A stretch of DNA of 64,000 bases, from NCBI RefSeq assembly GCF_002234675.1, contig NC_019867.2, positions 1,382,001-1,446,000 of the forward strand, read 5' to 3'. Below the pieces are notes generated by a model, which searched no databases, was not told where the DNA came from, and worked only from the letters and a program-made list of their open reading frames with translations. Below are positions 62,401-64,000 of this stretch, piece after piece. A program made the translations under genes and the position numbers. Each line of letters begins with the position of its first letter. The first letter of the stretch is position 1. Source of the stretch: Oryzias latipes (taxonomy: Eukaryota; Chordata; Actinopteri; Beloniformes; Adrianichthyidae).

Positions 62401-62971
62401 TGACCGCAACGACCGGATGAAGGTTCTGGGAAAGTCTTGACCAGGTTCTGCTGATGCCATGAAGTCTGTCTCACAGCCGTCGAGCCAAAGATCCGCCTCA
62501 GCCCTCCGGATGCCCCGCCCACACACCTCTGTTCACACCAGGGGGGGTGGGACCAAGCGCCCACCTGCTGCAGAAGACAGAACCACGGCTGCTTTCCGCG
62601 GATGCTCCGTAGCCTCATGTTAAAATAGAAGAATGTTGACAAAATAAACCGTGTAAAGTTTGTTTTTAGGGGTCTGTGTGAGATTTGCACACATTTAAAC
62701 TGTCAACAATAGTTGTTTGTTAGTTTCGTCTCTGAAGCTTAAAGCATTTTATTTTGAAAGTTATTTTATGAAGACGTGATCTAATATCCTTTTTTTATCT
62801 CCAAACATTCACATTTTGGTTTTAAACTTGTCTCCTATGGACTCACACAAAGCTAATTTAGCAGAAAGTCAAAGACGTCCGCAAGCTCCGCCGAGGTGGG
62901 CGGAGCTTCTCTTGAGTCCATCCACCTGTCAATCAATAAGACCCACAAATGTAACAAATCTGAACTTTATT

Positions 62972-63283
62972 GGTTGAATGCTGTAAAGCATTCAACCCTT
63001 TGTTTTCCTGTTTCTTTTTATATATTATTATTATTATTGGTTGAATGCTGTAAAGCATTCAACCCTTTGTTTTCCTGTTTCTCTTTATATATTATTATTA
63101 TTATTGGTTGAATGCTGTAAAGCATTCAACCCTTTGTTTTCCTGTTTCTCTTTATTTATTATTGGTTGAATGCTGTAAAGCATTCAACCCTTTGTTTTCC
63201 TGTTTCTCTTTATTTATTATTGGTTGAATGCTGTAAAGCATTCAACCCTTTGTTTTCCTGTTTCTCTTTATTTATTATTATTT
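62972..63283 (+). repeat. Tandem repeat of five hairpin-bearing units
   Basis: Five copies of a perfect inverted repeat (GGTTGAATGCT, loop GTAA, AGCATTCAACC) begin at 62972, 63039, 63106, 63164 and 63222. Each is followed by CTTTGTTTTCCTGTTTCTCT and an ATT-rich spacer. Periods are 67, 67, 58 and 58 bp; the difference lies in the TATATTATTATT spacer. Confidence 0.97.
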
Positions 63284-64000
63284 ATACTATCTTCCGCCGT
63301 TTTTTGACACTTAACTCCTTCTACAGTTTTTAACCGATTTTTACCATTCAACTTTTAAAATGTTCAGCTCTTTCAGCTCATTATTGCTATGACTTTTGGT
63401 ACTTCTAATCGTTGTACTTTTTAAGATATTCCAGTTTTTCCGGGAATTTTTGCCCTATTAAAATGCATTGGGAAGTTATGGTACATGGGGTTCCGGGTTC
63501 GACACTCGGTTCGGACCCTTAAAATTTTCTTCTAACCAACTTTTAAAATGTTCAACTCTTTCAACTTATTACAGTTATTACTTTTGGTCATTCAAATCAT
63601 AGAACTTTTTAAGATATTCCAGGATTTTCCAGGATTTTATGCTCCATTAAAATACATAGAGAATCCTTGTGCTTAGCCCCTTTTACAGGTTTTTACTTAC
63701 TTTAACCATTGTATGAAACAGTTCAGTTCATTCCTTTCCTTCAAATCTTCAAATTTTCATTAATTCAGCCATTTTTTCAACTATTTCGGTCCTTGTTTAA
63801 CTCCTTCTACAATTTTTTTACCTCCACAATTTTTTTACCATCAATTTTGGTCATTCAAATCCTTCGACTTTTGAAAAGGGAAAACTTTCGTTCGTTTTTC
63901 GACGTAAAATACGAACTGTGGCATGAAATCGTTTCAACTCGGCTTCGCCCACTAGACCGGTACACGACAAGCCTTATTTATTTATACCGGCTGCATTGTA
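63284..64000. repeat. Diverged internally repeated DNA at window end
   Basis: Phrases recur about 200 bp apart: AACTTTTAAAATGTTCA with CTCTTTCA (near 63350 and 63540), and ACTTTTTAAGATATTCCAG (near 63417 and 63605). No frame is conserved. It probably belongs to the same repeat as the hairpin array and runs past the window. Confidence 0.6.

Noticed and set aside
62972..63283. CRISPR-like regular repeat array
   Set aside because: The genome is a vertebrate, the whole unit including spacers is repeated, and spacers are AT-rich and near identical.

Overview
The window looks like vertebrate nuclear DNA from a ray-finned (teleost) fish. Genes are split by GT-AG introns, one gene encodes a teleost-type interleukin-1 beta, and the noncoding DNA is full of fish-type repeats: tRNA-derived SINEs, LINE 3' ends, hAT and Harbinger-like elements, and many long poly-C/poly-G and CA/GT tracts. 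No bacterial, organellar, CRISPR or operon-like organisation is seen.

Layout on the + strand. Positions 1-28.3 kb hold the 3' part of a CNNM4-type Mg2+ transporter gene (six coding exons, 8855-25837; the first large exon lies upstream of the window) and its long 3' UTR. From 28.3 to 36.2 kb is repeat-rich intergenic DNA. il1b, with TATA box, four coding exons and an AU-rich 3' UTR, occupies 36.26-37.77 kb. A second repeat-rich spacer (SINEs and a decayed Harbinger-like element) follows. ckap2l, with nine coding exons encoding 671 aa, a KEN box and a conserved C-terminal FTPVRRS motif, spans 41.2-48.9 kb. From 52,515 to 60,718 lies an apparently intact Ty3/gypsy LTR retrotransposon on the - strand. 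At 61.66 kb a small unrecognised gene begins. The window ends in a hairpin-bearing tandem repeat and diverged repeat DNA.

The il1b-ckap2l adjacency matches the human IL1 cluster, and CNNM4 is also on human chromosome 2, so the gene order looks like old linkage. The genes do not form a pathway: cnnm4 handles Mg2+, il1b is an inflammatory cytokine and ckap2l is a mitotic spindle protein.

The most notable structures are these. (1) The young gypsy element has 1380-bp LTRs differing at one base, a 4-bp target duplication, a tRNA-Ser-like primer site, a polypurine tract and one fused 1745-aa Gag-Pol frame; its promoter LTR lies within 1 kb of the start codon of the next gene. (2) A 164-bp inverted repeat with perfectly matching arms carries one end of an hAT-like element. 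(3) Two hAT-like elements have clear 8-bp target duplications, one nested in another repeat whose sister copy shows the empty site. (4) An intron of ckap2l is 69 bp, in frame and free of stops. (5) A 26-base poly-C run sits 12 bases inside a cnnm4 splice donor. (6) Decayed integrase-like and Myb/SANT-like transposon reading frames are recognisable. I found no convincing new multi-gene system.
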